Shown: piece by piece, positions 23,793 to 33,568 of the stretch
Numbering within the stretch: position 1 is the first letter of the stretch
Layout: each line of letters opens with the position of its first letter
DNA from: Bacteroidaceae bacterium
Lineage (GTDB): Bacteria; Bacteroidota; Bacteroidia; Bacteroidales; Bacteroidaceae
Length of the DNA: 37,206 nucleotides
NCBI GenBank assembly: GCA_017935785.1
Contig: JAGBGU010000077.1
Coordinates: 1-37,206 of the forward strand
Reading direction: 5' to 3'
Notes under the pieces: model-generated
Told to the model about the DNA's origin: nothing
The model's database searches: none
Seen by the model: only the letters and a program-made list of their open reading frames with translations
Position numbers and translations under genes: made by a program

Positions 23793-26700
23793 CACGCCGA
23801 ATTCTGATCCACTGGCAAAATCCTGTCCGTTGTGGCTGCTCAATGCGGTGAAACGCAGATAGCGTGCCTTTTGGGCCTTGTCAAAGAGCACCTTCTTCTC
23901 CTTTGCATCAACGGCAAATTCGCCCTGACAAACCGGTGCAGACCATGTCTTTCCGTCAAGACTCACCTCAATCTTATAGCCTTTAATATTACCGTTAGGA
24001 CTACCGTCCTGACGGGGAAGATAAGTGAATCCCTTCAGCGTTTTGGTCTCACCGCAATCAAAATCTATCCAGTGGGGATACTTGGGCACAGTTATACTGT
24101 ACATGGTATGCCAGATGGTACTGGGGTTGCCGTCTACTAAGTTCTTGGCCACCTCGCCACCGGGACCTTCCTCGCTGCTGACATAAGCGACTACTACGGG
24201 AACATTTTCTATGCGTTCAAATGTGGCTGTAGTTTTAACCTCTTCCTCGCCATCGTACCATGCTGTTATGGTTCCGCCATCACGAAGAGGAATAGCCTTG
24301 GCTGCATCGAACAGTTGGGGCTTGGTGGGTTTCTTGGCATCGGGGGTCTGCACAGTATACATGATTCCATCACCAGCATCAACATTAAGGTCGCCTGTAA
24401 TGGTGGCATTACCGGCACGGTCGCGGACGATGGTTACAGGGCAACGATAAGCGGTGAGTACATGAGAACGCTCAACCACATCCTGGCCTTCAGAAACTGG
24501 GCGTATAACGAAGCTCATCTGATGAAGCGCTCCCTTTACACAATCGTGCTCCAGGGGACCGCCCTGTCCACAACTGTTGCCACCCAAACCGGTTACCTGG
24601 CAATCCAAATGCAGATAAGTTCCATCTGTCTTGGGCAATTCGTGGGGATGGGCAGCCAATGCCATCTGCAAGGCACTCCAAGGCAATGCAGATGTGCTCA
24701 TGCGCTGTTCGTAATCGGCCACAAAAAGTACACCATCGCCCTTCTTTGTAGTAAGAGCACACCAGCTTACGTCTTCGCGGTTACCCATACTCTGAGGCTT
24801 TGCAAAGTTGATGAACTGATCTTTTACTGCGCTCTTATACAACGAGATGAACGATCCGGTCTTGCGGTCGGCATAGTTGTTGTTGGGACCACGTCCGTAA
24901 TAAGTATACTGGTCATACTGCAAAGGAAGTTTCATGGCGTAGCCCAAACGAGGAAGTGTTACGCTGGGATCGCTGGACACGATACTGCTCACCACATTGA
25001 TGCTACCATCCTGATAAACGGTATAGCGCTGTGTGGTGGTGAAATGGAAATCGTCAGCCTTCATTTCCGGACCTTTCTTCACTTCAATAATGGGGCATCC
25101 GGCCTTTCCGGGACGATGAATTTCCTGTCCTTTATGGGTTGCCTGGCTTATTACATTATATATAATACTTATACTGCCGTCCTTTTCATTGATCACAATA
25201 GGGGCTGCCGTTGCACGATGCTTCAAGTCGTAAAGACCGTGAAGGAACCACTGCTTCCATGCCCAGTTGTCATTGTCAACAGGCGCGCGGAAGGCGTCTA
25301 TCTTGGGTCCGTTACCAGGTTCTATCACCGTTTTTCCCTTATAGACCAACTTGTTGATACTACCGTTTGTGTTATCAAACGAAACCTGGAACTCTCCGCC
25401 CTGGATATTGGTTTCGGTTCCGCCGCTGACAACCTTAAGCGATGCGCCATCTGTAGCAACTTCTGCAATGCTCTTATAGGGAGTTTCTCCATTCATGCGG
25501 AATTCAATCTGTTCCGCCATCTGCACATAGCCTTTCTTGGCCCAAGGCATATCTCTTGGCTGCAGGAACTCTATATCTACGGTTACATTGTCCCAGCCCT
25601 GCTGAGCCAGTACCTTAACGGGAACCTGTACCTTCTTGGCTGTTCGGGGAGCAAGACCGACAACTTCATTCAAAGCTCCCTGCTCAATAATCCTGCCGTC
25701 CTGACGAACCTTATATACCACATCATAGTTGAGCGGGGTGAAATATTGCTTGTTGAAGACTTCAATCTGGCATCCGTCGCCTACAAGTTTCACTCCTACA
25801 TTCTGGTAAACCTTTTTAACCTCAAAGTACTGTGGCTTGGGGCTGAGGTCTGGCAACATGATTCCGTTCATACAGAACATACCGTCATTAGGCCAATCGC
25901 CATGATCGCCGCCATAGCCAAAGTATCTGTAGCCTTCTGGTGTATAAGTGTCTATGGCCTGGTCTACCCAGTCCCAAATGGCAGCACCGCAGAAGTAGTT
26001 GGTGCTTTCCATAGCCGTCCAATAGTCAATCAGATTACCGGCAGCATTACCCATGGAGTGGGCATATTCCGAGATATGGTAGGGATACTTCACATTTGCC
26101 TTACCCGTTGCAACCTGTTGAACCCAAGCCACAGAGGGATACTGGTTGGATCCCATATCCACAATATTGTTGTTACGTTCATACTGCACAGGACGGCTTC
26201 CGTCATAATCCTTTATGGCCTGATAGGCAGCCACAAAGTTGTCGCCGGGTCCCGCTTCGTTTCCAAGACTCCAGATTACGATTGCCGGACTATTGACATG
26301 AGTGCGGACCATTTCCACGTTACGCGCTACATGAGCGGCCTTCCATTCCTTGGGATGAGAAAGAGAGGCATCGCCATAATAGTACTGGTGACTCTCGATG
26401 TTAGCCTCATCCTCGAGATACAATCCGTACTTGTCGGCCAGATAGTACCAATAGGGGTCGCAGCAATAGTGGCTGTTGCGGACGTGGTTAATATTACCCT
26501 TCTTCATCAGGAACACTTCCTTCTGCATCTGTTCACGGGTAATGGCATGGCCACGGCTGGGATTGGTTTCGTGGCGGTTCACGCCCTTCATCTTAATAGG
26601 CTTGTCATTCACGTAGAAATAGCGTCCGGCAAGTCCGAATTCATCCTCATTAGCCGCAGTCTGGCGAATCTCCACCGTTCGGATACCAAAATAGGTACTG

Positions 26701-27854
26701 GTGCGGTCTATCACACGGTTTTTCTTGTCTTTCAGTTCTGCCACCAAAACATAACGGTTGGGCACCTCCGCACTCCAAGGCTTGGGGTTGTCTACGGTAA
26801 ATTCCGTATGGTTCAGCACCTTCTTGCCATCCGCCACTTCGTCCAAATCACTTTGTGCGGTCTTGACTGCATCAAAAGTAGCGTCGGAATAGAGTTCTAC
26901 GGGGAATACGGAATACTCCAGTTTGTGGTCTTTTGCCGTTTTCTCTCCCATATTACGTACCTCGGCATCTACGGTAAGCGTAGCCTGGCCTGCCTTTAGT
27001 GTGCGTGTACGCACGGCCAAGTCACGAATTTCAAGCTGTGGAGTACTGGTAAGATAGGTGCTGCGGATAATACCGGGCAGACGGAACATATCCTGAGACT
27101 CCAGGAAAGACGCATCGCTGCTACGGTAAACCTCAACGGCAACTATATTCTCGCCCTTCTCGTTCAGATAAGGAGTGATATTGAATTGTGCCGTATTTCG
27201 GCTGTTTTTGCTGAATCCTACGTACTTTCCGTTAATCCACAGATAGAAGAAGCTGTCCACTCCGTCAAAGTTGATGAAGACCTGACGGCCTTTCCATCCT
27301 GCGGGCACAGTGAACGCACGTCTGTAAGAACCCACTTCATTGGGGTACTTATAAGTGGTAAACCTGGTATCTGTGGGCACACGCATTACGCCCTCCTTCC
27401 AGTCGTCAACCGCTACACGATGATAAAATATTACAGGCTGGTTCACATAAATGGGCACACCATACTTCATCGTACCGTCTGTACGAAGGCCTTGTACGTT
27501 CCAGCAACCGGGCACAACTATGTCATCCCAGGCAGAAACATCATAATCAGGTTTGGCAAAGTCTACGGGACGCTTGTCCGGCGAGGGCACCCAATGGAAT
27601 TTCCATGTACCGTCCAACGTCTGGTGGTAGGTGGATGCCTCGGGAAGCACATTACGCGCCTGTTCCTGTGTGGCAAAATGGAACATATATGCCTGAGGCT
27701 GTTCCTTGTTTAGAGAAAGTTTTTCGGGCGACTGCCATTCTGTTCCGGCAGGTTTTTCGTGGTTTCCATAATCAAAACCGTCAAGGGCCTCATTTTGTGC
27801 TTGAGAACAAACAGAGGCAAACAGACATAAAGCTGCAATTGTTTGTCGTATCAT
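23781..27854 (-). CDS. GH2 beta-galactosidase with C-terminal discoidin domain
   Basis: 1357 residues with a signal peptide (MIRQTIAALCLFASVCSQAQ), so the enzyme is exported. Order: sugar-binding jelly roll (about 60-260), Ig-like domain, TIM barrel with acid/base Glu533 in WSLGNEAGPG and nucleophile Glu596 in ISEYAHSMGN, a second Ig-like domain, the small-chain domain (about 840-1110), and an F5/8 type C domain (about 1222-1357, VDGNPSTIWHTMYSITVPKY). The LacZ-like core suggests exo-beta-galactosidase activity on host or plant glycans; the discoidin domain probably binds carbohydrate. An in-frame ATG at 27947 lies in the argB end; the ATG at 27854 yields the signal peptide. Confidence 0.92.
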   Translation of the reverse strand: MIRQTIAALCLFASVCSQAQNEALDGFDYGNHEKPAGTEWQSPEKLSLNKEQPQAYMFHFATQEQARNVLPEASTYHQTLDGTWKFHWVPSPDKRPVDFAKPDYDVSAWDDIVVPGCWNVQGLRTDGTMKYGVPIYVNQPVIFYHRVAVDDWKEGVMRVPTDTRFTTYKYPNEVGSYRRAFTVPAGWKGRQVFINFDGVDSFFYLWINGKYVGFSKNSRNTAQFNITPYLNEKGENIVAVEVYRSSDASFLESQDMFRLPGIIRSTYLTSTPQLEIRDLAVRTRTLKAGQATLTVDAEVRNMGEKTAKDHKLEYSVFPVELYSDATFDAVKTAQSDLDEVADGKKVLNHTEFTVDNPKPWSAEVPNRYVLVAELKDKKNRVIDRTSTYFGIRTVEIRQTAANEDEFGLAGRYFYVNDKPIKMKGVNRHETNPSRGHAITREQMQKEVFLMKKGNINHVRNSHYCCDPYWYYLADKYGLYLEDEANIESHQYYYGDASLSHPKEWKAAHVARNVEMVRTHVNSPAIVIWSLGNEAGPGDNFVAAYQAIKDYDGSRPVQYERNNNIVDMGSNQYPSVAWVQQVATGKANVKYPYHISEYAHSMGNAAGNLIDYWTAMESTNYFCGAAIWDWVDQAIDTYTPEGYRYFGYGGDHGDWPNDGMFCMNGIMLPDLSPKPQYFEVKKVYQNVGVKLVGDGCQIEVFNKQYFTPLNYDVVYKVRQDGRIIEQGALNEVVGLAPRTAKKVQVPVKVLAQQGWDNVTVDIEFLQPRDMPWAKKGYVQMAEQIEFRMNGETPYKSIAEVATDGASLKVVSGGTETNIQGGEFQVSFDNTNGSINKLVYKGKTVIEPGNGPKIDAFRAPVDNDNWAWKQWFLHGLYDLKHRATAAPIVINEKDGSISIIYNVISQATHKGQEIHRPGKAGCPIIEVKKGPEMKADDFHFTTTQRYTVYQDGSINVVSSIVSSDPSVTLPRLGYAMKLPLQYDQYTYYGRGPNNNYADRKTGSFISLYKSAVKDQFINFAKPQSMGNREDVSWCALTTKKGDGVLFVADYEQRMSTSALPWSALQMALAAHPHELPKTDGTYLHLDCQVTGLGGNSCGQGGPLEHDCVKGALHQMSFVIRPVSEGQDVVERSHVLTAYRCPVTIVRDRAGNATITGDLNVDAGDGIMYTVQTPDAKKPTKPQLFDAAKAIPLRDGGTITAWYDGEEEVKTTATFERIENVPVVVAYVSSEEGPGGEVAKNLVDGNPSTIWHTMYSITVPKYPHWIDFDCGETKTLKGFTYLPRQDGSPNGNIKGYKIEVSLDGKTWSAPVCQGEFAVDAKEKKVLFDKAQKARYLRFTALSSHNGQDFASGSEFGVLAE

Positions 27855-27883
27855 ATTGTATTTGATTTTATTGTTTTCAGGTA

Positions 27884-27914
27884 CAAAGATAACCTTTTTA
27901 ATTTGAATTTCAAT
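27884..27914 (-). promoter_or_regulatory. promoter of the beta-galactosidase gene
   Basis: On the minus strand ATTG (27914-27911), 19 bp, TATCTTTG (27891-27884). The ATG at 27854 is about 30 bp downstream. It lies just past the argB stop, so this gene can be transcribed apart from the topA cluster. Confidence 0.6.
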
Positions 27915-27939
27915 TATTTTCGGGATATTTCGCCTTGTT

Positions 27940-28710
27940 TTACCCACTAATCAGGGTTCCGCGCGAACCATCCAGATTGTCGGCTCTGGTTATCATTACG
28001 CAAGTGACGCCTTTGTTTATGGCGTCATAAGCGTTTTCCAGTTTCGGAATCATACCGCCCGAAATCACCTCTTCCTGCACCAATCGCTGAAAGTTTTCTC
28101 TTGTTATGTGCCGGATCACACTGTTGTCGTCATCGGCATCACGCAACACGCCAGGCTTCTCAAAACAATAGGTTAGCGTTACATCGTAATACGCGGACAA
28201 GGCACAGGCCACCTGGCTGGCAATGGTATCGGCATTGGTGTTGAGCATATGTCCCATTCCGTCGTGGATGAGTGGTGCCATCACCGGCACAATGCCCTTC
28301 GCTATAAGCGTTTTGAGCATCGAACCGTCTGCGCAGTCCACATCGCCTACCCAACCGTAGTCCACGTCCTTTACCGGTCTTTTGTACCCTTGGATCACAT
28401 TCATGTCTGCTCCGGTCAGTCCCAGGGCATTTACCCCACGGGCCTGCAGACCAGCCACGGTCTGTTTGTTCACCAATCCGCCATAGACCATCGTTACTAT
28501 GTCCAGCATCTTTTCATCCGTAACCCGCCTGCCATTCACCATCTGGCTTTCAATCCCCAGTCCGGAAGCAATACGGGTGGCAGCCCTGCCTCCGCCATGA
28601 ACCAGCACCTTATTGCCTGGCAATGCGGCAAAGTCATCCAAGAGTCTGCAAAGCGAGTCTTTATTTTCCAAGATGGCTCCGCCCACCTTTATCACTGAAA
28701 GTTTTTCCAT
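27940..28710 (-). CDS. argB: acetylglutamate kinase (acylglutamate kinase)
   Basis: 256 residues. It phosphorylates an N-acylated glutamate, the second step of arginine synthesis. KVGG (residues 8-11), HGGGRA (38-43), NTNADTIA and SGGMIPKLENA are the kinase signatures. Bacteroides is known to use succinylated intermediates later in this pathway, so N-succinylglutamate may be the real substrate; sequence alone does not settle it. The ATG at 28710 is chosen; a longer in-frame start at 28758 would overlap speA. Last gene of the topA-aroK-speA-argB series, 13 bp after speA. Confidence 0.9.
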   Translation of the reverse strand: MEKLSVIKVGGAILENKDSLCRLLDDFAALPGNKVLVHGGGRAATRIASGLGIESQMVNGRRVTDEKMLDIVTMVYGGLVNKQTVAGLQARGVNALGLTGADMNVIQGYKRPVKDVDYGWVGDVDCADGSMLKTLIAKGIVPVMAPLIHDGMGHMLNTNADTIASQVACALSAYYDVTLTYCFEKPGVLRDADDDNSVIRHITRENFQRLVQEEVISGGMIPKLENAYDAINKGVTCVMITRADNLDGSRGTLISG

Positions 28711-28723
28711 ACAGAAAAGTTTT

Positions 28724-30616
28724 TTATTCCAAATAAGTGTATCCATAAAGGCCGGCACGGTAATTGCTGATGAATTCCTTTCCCTCTGCCGCCGTTATCT
28801 TGCCGTCTTTAATGGCCCGGCTCACCCATATTTCAAGCCGGCGCACCAGTTTTTTGGGGTCATACTGAACATACTCCAGCACATCAGCCACCGTTTCTCC
28901 GTCAATTACCTGGTCTATGCTGTATCCCTTCTCGTCCACGGATATATGCACGGCATTGGTGTCGCCAAAAAGGTTGTGCATGTTTCCCATAATTTCCTGA
29001 TAGGCTCCCACCAGAAAGACGCCGATATAATAATGTTCCCCCATCTCTATTTTATGCAAGGGAAGGTAGCTGGTTTGTTGTCCGCCGTTCACATAGGCCG
29101 TAATCTTGCCGTCCGAATCGCAGGTGATGTCCTGCAGGGTGGCGCTTCTTGTCGGTTTTTCCTCCAGACGCGAAATAGGCATGATGGGGAACAACTGGTC
29201 AATGCCCCACGAGTCCGGCATACTTTGGAACAGACTGAAATTGCAGAAGTATTTGTCAGACATTCGCTTGTCCAGTTGCCGCAGTTCGTCAGGGACATGC
29301 TTCTGATGATGCGCCAGTTCGGCCACTTCATGGCTGATGGCCCAATACAGGCTTTCTATCTGGGCGCGTGTTTTAAGGTCTATGATACCGTGACGGAAAA
29401 GGTCCAGCGCCTCTTCGCGGATATCCTCGGCATCGTGCCAGTCTTCCAACAGGGAACGCCCGCTCAGTTTGTCCCAGATTTCAGTCAGGTCATGTACCAG
29501 TTTATGATCCTCATCCGTGGGCTGGAAATCTTCGGGCATTTGTGGAGCCGTCACACTTTCCAGCACATCCAATATGAGTACGCTGTGATGGGCGGTCAGC
29601 GAACGTCCGCCTTCTGTTATGATATTGGGATGAGGTATTCCGTATTTGTTTGAAGCCTCAACCAATGTATATACACAGTCGTTTACATATTCCTGAATGC
29701 TGTAGTTCACGCTGCTTTCGCTGTTGCTGCTGCGCGTTCCGTCATAATCAACGCCCAATCCGCCGCCACAGTCTACAAATTCGATATTGCAGCCCATGGC
29801 ATGCAACTGTACATAGAACTGGGCCATCTCGCGAAGTGCGGTACTGATCCGGCGGATTTTTGTAATCTGGCTTCCTATATGGAAGTGGATCAACTTCAGG
29901 CAGTCTCGCAAACCCATCTCGTCCAGCAGTTCCAGCGCCATAAGCAATTCAGACGAATTCAGTCCGAACTTACTGGCATCACCGCCGCTCTCGCTCCATT
30001 TTCCGGCTCCGCTGCTTGCCAGTTTTATTCGGATGCCCAAGTTGGGACGGACGCCCAGTTTCTCGGCTGTTTCAGCAATGATTTTCATTTCGGGAAGTTT
30101 CTCCACTACCAGGAATACGCGCTTGCCCATCTTTTGGGCCAAAAGCGCCAGTTCTATAAAGTTCTGGTCCTTGTGGCCGTTACAGACTATCAGACTGTCG
30201 CTGTCCATATTGGTGGCCAGCACGGCATGCAGTTCCGGTTTTGAACCGGCCTCCAGACCCAGGTTGTAACGTTTGCCGTGGCTGATGATTTCCTCCACAA
30301 CCGGACGCATCTGATTTACCTTTATCGGGAAGATTATGAAATGCTCTCCGTTGTAATTGTATTCCTTTCCGGCCTTGCGGAAACACTCGTCCGTCTTTTC
30401 AATCCGGTTGTCAAGGATATCCGGAAAGCGCAACAGCACCGGTGCGGTCACATGTCTGGTGGCCAACTGGTCCACCACTTCTTTCAGATCTACCTGGATG
30501 CAGTTCTTTTTAGGTGTAACATACACATGGCCCTTGTCATTGATGCCAAAGTAATTCACTCCCCATCCTTTGATATTGTACAGTTCCTCCGAATCTTCAA
30601 TACGCCATTTCTTCAT
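28724..30616 (-). CDS. speA: biosynthetic arginine decarboxylase
   Basis: 630 residues, the full length of the family. It converts arginine to agmatine with PLP, the first step of polyamine synthesis by that route. The PLP lysine is Lys99 in FPIKVNQ. The glycine-rich phosphate loop is in DCGGGLGVDYDG (about residue 283), and LQDITCDSDGK holds the conserved substrate-binding Cys-Asp. The start overlaps the aroK stop by 4 bp (ATGA), implying translational coupling. Two neighbouring genes, argB upstream in the pathway and this one downstream, act on the same metabolite. Confidence 0.95.
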   Translation of the reverse strand: MKKWRIEDSEELYNIKGWGVNYFGINDKGHVYVTPKKNCIQVDLKEVVDQLATRHVTAPVLLRFPDILDNRIEKTDECFRKAGKEYNYNGEHFIIFPIKVNQMRPVVEEIISHGKRYNLGLEAGSKPELHAVLATNMDSDSLIVCNGHKDQNFIELALLAQKMGKRVFLVVEKLPEMKIIAETAEKLGVRPNLGIRIKLASSGAGKWSESGGDASKFGLNSSELLMALELLDEMGLRDCLKLIHFHIGSQITKIRRISTALREMAQFYVQLHAMGCNIEFVDCGGGLGVDYDGTRSSNSESSVNYSIQEYVNDCVYTLVEASNKYGIPHPNIITEGGRSLTAHHSVLILDVLESVTAPQMPEDFQPTDEDHKLVHDLTEIWDKLSGRSLLEDWHDAEDIREEALDLFRHGIIDLKTRAQIESLYWAISHEVAELAHHQKHVPDELRQLDKRMSDKYFCNFSLFQSMPDSWGIDQLFPIMPISRLEEKPTRSATLQDITCDSDGKITAYVNGGQQTSYLPLHKIEMGEHYYIGVFLVGAYQEIMGNMHNLFGDTNAVHISVDEKGYSIDQVIDGETVADVLEYVQYDPKKLVRRLEIWVSRAIKDGKITAAEGKEFISNYRAGLYGYTYLE

Positions 30617-31140
30617 AAGCCTAATTCTTTGCGCAGCAGCGCCACACTTGTTTCTATTTTATCATAATTATCCAACAGGCTGACATCAAAGACATGCTTG
30701 GCCTGGAGATAGTATTTTTCTCGTTTTTCCAAAGACTCACGGATAAAGCACAGAAGTTCATCATCCGTTTTACCTTTGATTAAGGGACGAACAACCTTCC
30801 CCATTTTCAGATGCAATGCCAACACCTCCGGCTCCGCCTTCAAATAGACCGTCTCGGCATTTGAGTTGAGATATTCCATATTGTCAAAGAAGCAGGGCGT
30901 ACCGCCGCCGCATGAAATAACCACATTCTCAAACTCTGCCACTTCATGCAACATGTTCCGTTCTATTTCGCGGAATCCCTCTTCGCCTCTTTCCTGGAAT
31001 AGCTGTTCCACGGTCCGGTGGAACCGCATCTGGATATACCAGTCCAAATCATAGAAAGGCAATCCAAGCGACGCTGCAAGCTGGTGCCCCACCGTGGTTT
31101 TGCCGGCACCCATATACCCCAACAATACTATTCTCACCAT
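30613..31140 (-). CDS. aroK: shikimate kinase
   Basis: 175 residues, normal size. It phosphorylates shikimate at O3 in chorismate synthesis. P-loop GYMGAGKT at residues 8-15, Asp31 and Asp33 in FYDLDWYI, FREIE with Arg57, and the glycine triad 78-80 in SCGGGTP. The ATG at 31140 is used; an upstream GTG at 31152 adds only four residues. It lies 33 bp after topA. Confidence 0.94.
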   Translation of the reverse strand: MVRIVLLGYMGAGKTTVGHQLAASLGLPFYDLDWYIQMRFHRTVEQLFQERGEEGFREIERNMLHEVAEFENVVISCGGGTPCFFDNMEYLNSNAETVYLKAEPEVLALHLKMGKVVRPLIKGKTDDELLCFIRESLEKREKYYLQAKHVFDVSLLDNYDKIETSVALLRKELGL

Positions 31141-31173
31141 AGCCTTAAGCACATTTCAGCATTGTCATTTTTC

Positions 31174-33516
31174 TTATTTCTTCCTTGCATAGCGTCTCTT
31201 TTTGCCGGAAGAGGCATCTGCCGTTTCCTCCTCCGCCTGGCCGTTGATTACTGCCATACACTCCTCAAGACTCAGCTCGCGGGCACGTTCGTGCATACTC
31301 TTGGGCAGCCTGTAATTGGCACCCTTATAGCACAGATAAGGACCGTAACGGCCGTTCAGCACCTCCAGTTCGGGTTCTTCCTCAAATTGTTTCAGGTGGC
31401 GCTCCTTCTCTGCCAAATGATGCCGGTGGAGCAGAATAACACTTTCTTCAAAAGACATCTTCAGGGGGTCAAGGTTTTTGGGTATGGACACATAAGTTCC
31501 GTTGTGCGACACATATGGACCGAATTTTCCGGCGCCCACAATCACGGTCTTCCCCTCATACTCGCCCATCACCCGGGGCAGTTTAAAGAGTTCCAACGCC
31601 TCTTCCAAGGTAATCGTTTCCAGGCTTTGCCCCTTTTTCAGCTGCGCGAAACGGGGCTTGTTCACGGCATCGCTGCTGCCAATCTGGGCCACCGGACCAA
31701 AACGGCCTATCTTTACCATTACCGGCTGTCCGGTCTTGGGGTCATTGCCCAGCAACCGTTCGCCCACCTTGTGCTCACTGTGTGTATTGATGGATTTGTC
31801 TACAAGAGGTTCAAACTCGGCGTAGAATTCCTTCAGCACATCCTTCCATTCGGCGTTACCTTCGGCAATGTCGTCAAATTTCTTCTCCACGTCAGCCGTA
31901 AAGTTATAGTCCATGATATCCGGGAAGTTAGCCAACAGGAAATCATTTACCACGATACCGGTGTCCGTCGGGAGCAGTTTTCCGCGTTCGGCCCCCACGG
32001 TCATCTGCCGTGTCTCTGCCGTTATCTGGTCTCCAGTCAGCGTCAGTGTCTGGAAATTCCTTTCCTCTCCGGGCTTGTCGCCCTTCATCACATACTCGCG
32101 CTGCTGTATCGTCGTAATGGTGGCGGCATAGGTACTGGGGCGTCCTATGCCCAGTTCCTCCAGCTTGCGCACCAGGCTGGCTTCGTTATATCGCAAGGGG
32201 CGCTGTGCAAAGCGCTGTGTAGCCACAATCTGGTTATAGCACAGCACATCGTCGGTCTTCATCAGCGGCAGTTGCGTGCTGTACTCTTCAACGGTCCCTT
32301 CCTCCTGTGTCTCTCTGTAGACTTTCAGGAAACCGTCAAACTTCACCACTTCTCCATTGGCCACAAAGAAGTCTTCCATCCCGTCAATGGAAATGGTAAC
32401 AGTGGTCTTCTCTATTTCCGCATCTGCCATCTGGCTGGCTATCGTGCGTTTCCAGATAAGGTCGTAAAGGCGTTTTTCCTGCACGGTCCCCTCTATCTGT
32501 ATCTGATCCATGTAAGTGGGGCGTATGGCCTCGTGAGCCTCCTGTGCGCCTTTCGAATGCGTAGTGTACTGGCGGGTCTTCACATATTCCTCGCCCATCT
32601 GTGTGCCAATGACCTTCTTGCTTGCTCCCAGACAGAGGTTGCTCAGGTTTACGCTGTCCGTACGCATATATGTAATGCGTCCGTTCTCATAAAGATGCTG
32701 GGCCACCATCATGGTCTGCGCCACGGTAAAGCCCAGCTTGTGGGCTGCCTCCTGCTGCAGGGTACTGGTGGTAAAGGGTGCGGCCGGCACGCGTTTCTGC
32801 GGTTTTGTAGTCACATCCTGCACCCTGAACCTGGCGCTGACACATTTCTCCAGGAATTCGTTGGCGGCCTGTTCCGTTGTGAAACGCCGGTTCAGCTCGG
32901 CCTTCACTTCGTTGCCGTCCTCTGTCATGAAGAGGGCGGTAACCCTGTATGCGTCTTCCCCCACAAAATTCTGTATCTCACGCTCGCGCTCCACTATCAG
33001 CCTTACCGCCACGCTCTGCACACGGCCGGCGCTGAGGGAGGGTTTAACCTTGCGCCACAGCACCGGGCTAAGCTTGAATCCCACAATGCGGTCCAACACT
33101 CTGCGCGCCTGCTGGGCGTTTACCAGATTCAGGTCTATTTCGCGCGGGTGCTGTATGGCCTCCAAAATGGCCGGTTTGGTAATTTCGTGAAAAACAATGC
33201 GTTTCGTCTGCTCCGGCTTCAGCTCCAGCACCTCGTACAGATGCCAGCTGATGGCCTCTCCCTCGCGGTCTTCATCGGATGCCAGCCAAATGGTGTCCGA
33301 TTCTGTGGCCATTTTCTTCAGCTGCGCCACTACGCGGGCCTTGTCTGAAGGCACTTCATATTGGGGTTCAAATGTATCCGGATCCAAACTGAACGATTTC
33401 TTCTTCAAGTCGCGGATATGGCCGTAGCTTGAAAGCACCTTATAATCTGAGCCCAAAAACTTTTCAATTGTCTTTGCCTTGGCAGGGCTCTCCACTATCA
33501 CAAGATTTTGCTTCAT
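31174..33516 (-). CDS. topA: DNA topoisomerase I
   Basis: 780 residues. It relaxes negative supercoils by cutting one strand. TOPRIM domain at the N-terminus (VESPAKAKT with Glu9, then DEDREGEAISWH). Active-site Tyr283 in RITYMRTDS. The C-terminus carries repeats built on GxxGPY: GRFGPVAQIG, GKFGPYVSHNGTYVSIP, GRYGPYLCYKGANYRLP, without the tetracysteine zinc fingers of E. coli TopA, and ends in a basic tail (SGKKRRYARKK). The zinc-less form is usual in Bacteroidetes. First gene of the cluster with aroK, speA and argB. Confidence 0.96.
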   Translation of the reverse strand: MKQNLVIVESPAKAKTIEKFLGSDYKVLSSYGHIRDLKKKSFSLDPDTFEPQYEVPSDKARVVAQLKKMATESDTIWLASDEDREGEAISWHLYEVLELKPEQTKRIVFHEITKPAILEAIQHPREIDLNLVNAQQARRVLDRIVGFKLSPVLWRKVKPSLSAGRVQSVAVRLIVEREREIQNFVGEDAYRVTALFMTEDGNEVKAELNRRFTTEQAANEFLEKCVSARFRVQDVTTKPQKRVPAAPFTTSTLQQEAAHKLGFTVAQTMMVAQHLYENGRITYMRTDSVNLSNLCLGASKKVIGTQMGEEYVKTRQYTTHSKGAQEAHEAIRPTYMDQIQIEGTVQEKRLYDLIWKRTIASQMADAEIEKTTVTISIDGMEDFFVANGEVVKFDGFLKVYRETQEEGTVEEYSTQLPLMKTDDVLCYNQIVATQRFAQRPLRYNEASLVRKLEELGIGRPSTYAATITTIQQREYVMKGDKPGEERNFQTLTLTGDQITAETRQMTVGAERGKLLPTDTGIVVNDFLLANFPDIMDYNFTADVEKKFDDIAEGNAEWKDVLKEFYAEFEPLVDKSINTHSEHKVGERLLGNDPKTGQPVMVKIGRFGPVAQIGSSDAVNKPRFAQLKKGQSLETITLEEALELFKLPRVMGEYEGKTVIVGAGKFGPYVSHNGTYVSIPKNLDPLKMSFEESVILLHRHHLAEKERHLKQFEEEPELEVLNGRYGPYLCYKGANYRLPKSMHERARELSLEECMAVINGQAEEETADASSGKKRRYARKK

Positions 33517-33545
33517 CAGGTCTTATTTAATTTATGATTTGGGCG

Positions 33546-33553
33546 CAAAGATA
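33546..33553 (-). promoter_or_regulatory. -7 box of topA
   Basis: On the minus strand TATCTTTG, 29 bp before the ATG at 33516. The -33 region would lie in the end of the Nudix gene; no clear TTTG is there. Confidence 0.55.
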
Positions 33554-33568
33554 ATGCAAAATTCTTTG

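Noticed and set aside
24315..26999. Long open frame (894 codons) on the plus strand
   Set aside because: It lies wholly antisense to the GH2 beta-galactosidase, whose catalytic motifs and domain order are clear; the product has no recognisable domain.
31018..33348. Long open frame (776 codons) on the plus strand
   Set aside because: It is antisense to topA and part of aroK; composition reflects the reverse of those genes.
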